A program made the translations under genes and the position numbers. DNA of 64,000 bases from positions 1,240,001 through 1,304,000 of the forward strand of contig NZ_CP082839.1 in the NCBI RefSeq assembly GCF_019930585.1, written 5' to 3'. The notes beneath the pieces are model-generated. The model had not been told where the DNA came from. It ran no database searches and worked only from the letters and a program-made list of their open reading frames with translations. This DNA comes from Sphingomonas nostoxanthinifaciens. GTDB lineage: Bacteria > Pseudomonadota > Alphaproteobacteria > Sphingomonadales > Sphingomonadaceae. Positions 63,457 through 64,000 of this stretch are shown in pieces (position 1 is the stretch's first letter; every line of letters begins with the position of its first letter).

Positions 63457-64000
63457 TCATGGACGCTGGCCGGTCACGAACGCCAGGGCCAGCTCGGCAA
63501 CGGCCTGCGGATTCTCACGCTGCGGGAAGTGTCCCACCCCGGCCAGACCTATCATTTCAAACGGGCCGGTGAACTTCGCCGGAACCTTGTCGAAACTGTC
63601 CTGCGCGGTGACACCGTCGACATCGCCGTTGGTGAAGAGGGTCGGCAATGACAGGGACTTTGTCGCCTTGATCCTGTCCTCGAGCCAGACGCTGCGCGGA
63701 TCCGGCTCGGCGTTGTCCCAACGGGACCGATAGCTGTGAAGCGTCACGTCGACCCAGTCGGGATTGTCCCAGGATCGTGCGACACGCGCGAATGTCGCTT
63801 CGTCGAACCAGCCTGTCGGCGCCCAGTTCTCCCAATGGATATGCGCGAAGCCGTGCGGGTCGGCGCGCACGGCTTCGGCTCCGCGCTCGGTCGCCATGAA
63901 CCAATGATACCAGTAACGCTGGGCCTGATGGAACGGCGGCGTCGGCATGCCGCCAAGGCGCGGCGGTGTGGCGAGCATGGTGATACGCGTGATCCGGTCA
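63457..64000 (-). CDS. Alpha/beta hydrolase, C-terminal part (cut by window edge)
   Basis: The frame is open to the right edge and lacks its start. GVGHFPQRENPQAVAELALA contains the catalytic His region (GHFPQREnP) and LFTNGDVDGVTAQDS the acid Asp region of alpha/beta hydrolases. The nucleophile is outside the window. Convergent with the large kinase. Confidence 0.8.
   Translation of the reverse strand, partial: DRITRITMLATPPRLGGMPTPPFHQAQRYWYHWFMATERGAEAVRADPHGFAHIHWENWAPTGWFDEATFARVARSWDNPDWVDVTLHSYRSRWDNAEPDPRSVWLEDRIKATKSLSLPTLFTNGDVDGVTAQDSFDKVPAKFTGPFEMIGLAGVGHFPQRENPQAVAELALAFVTGQRP

Noticed and set aside
1..64000. CRISPR arrays, tRNA or rRNA genes
   Set aside because: No regularly spaced short repeats and no tRNA-like cloverleaf with a GGTTCGA-type arm were seen; the IS6 ends are too few and too far apart to be a CRISPR array.

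Overview
The window is GC-rich DNA from an alphaproteobacterium, most likely Sphingomonas or a close relative. The inference rests on a mix of gene families I associate with that group: monofunctional large-subunit catalase, BLUF photoreceptors, DUF6894, DUF2252, DUF892, GlsB/YeaQ, PRC-barrel, and many PAS-type histidine kinases. I saw no rRNA, tRNA or CRISPR array. No database search was run; family names come from motif recognition by eye.

The window has two different halves. From 1 to about 36 kb it is an accessory, decaying landscape. Intact stress genes (glutathione transferase, DUF892, katE, a zinc metallopeptidase, PAP2 phosphatase, a PAS-LuxR regulator, GlsB/YflT-type proteins, BLUF proteins, a thioredoxin-reductase-like flavoprotein) are separated by pieces of a prophage lysis region and by insertion sequences. 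The phage pieces include GH19 endolysin fragments, holin-like proteins and a TIGR02594-type lysin. The insertion sequences are IS6 remnants, a nested IS21-in-IS5 insertion and an IS3 copy. Many genes here carry single-base frameshifts or internal stops. A ~500 bp direct repeat (2.9-3.4 kb and 9.0-9.5 kb), a 200 bp inverted repeat (4.2-4.4 and 28.3-28.5 kb) and a family of GC-rich hairpins are shared between the phage-derived pieces.

From 36 to 64 kb the genes are mostly intact and packed. A GTG-started KaiC-type ATPase overlaps a hybrid histidine kinase (37.1-40.7 kb). A seven-gene operon (41.1-47.4 kb, minus strand) follows, in which every gene overlaps the next by 1-7 bases. It encodes four glycosyltransferases, an acyl-CoA-dehydrogenase-like flavoprotein, a PIG-L deacetylase and a NodS-like methyltransferase. 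I infer that it makes an undescribed N-modified glycan or glycolipid, and it is the best candidate for a new system here. Next come DNA repair (xthA-type), pirin, a ClpP-like protease, pyrophosphatase, a dihydrolipoamide-dehydrogenase-like flavoprotein, a second glutathione transferase, a second PAP2 protein, a Na+/H+ antiporter, a ParB-like protein and a GDSL esterase. A MarR regulator diverges from a VOC-family protein across a 32 bp palindromic operator, and a large PAS/GAF hybrid histidine kinase is near the right edge.

The GDSL esterase, glutathione transferase and helix-hairpin-helix protein at the left edge are paralogues of genes at 51.4-58.7 kb, and the PAP2 genes at 11 and 55 kb are also a pair. 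The replicon therefore carries two diverged copies of one stress-type gene set.
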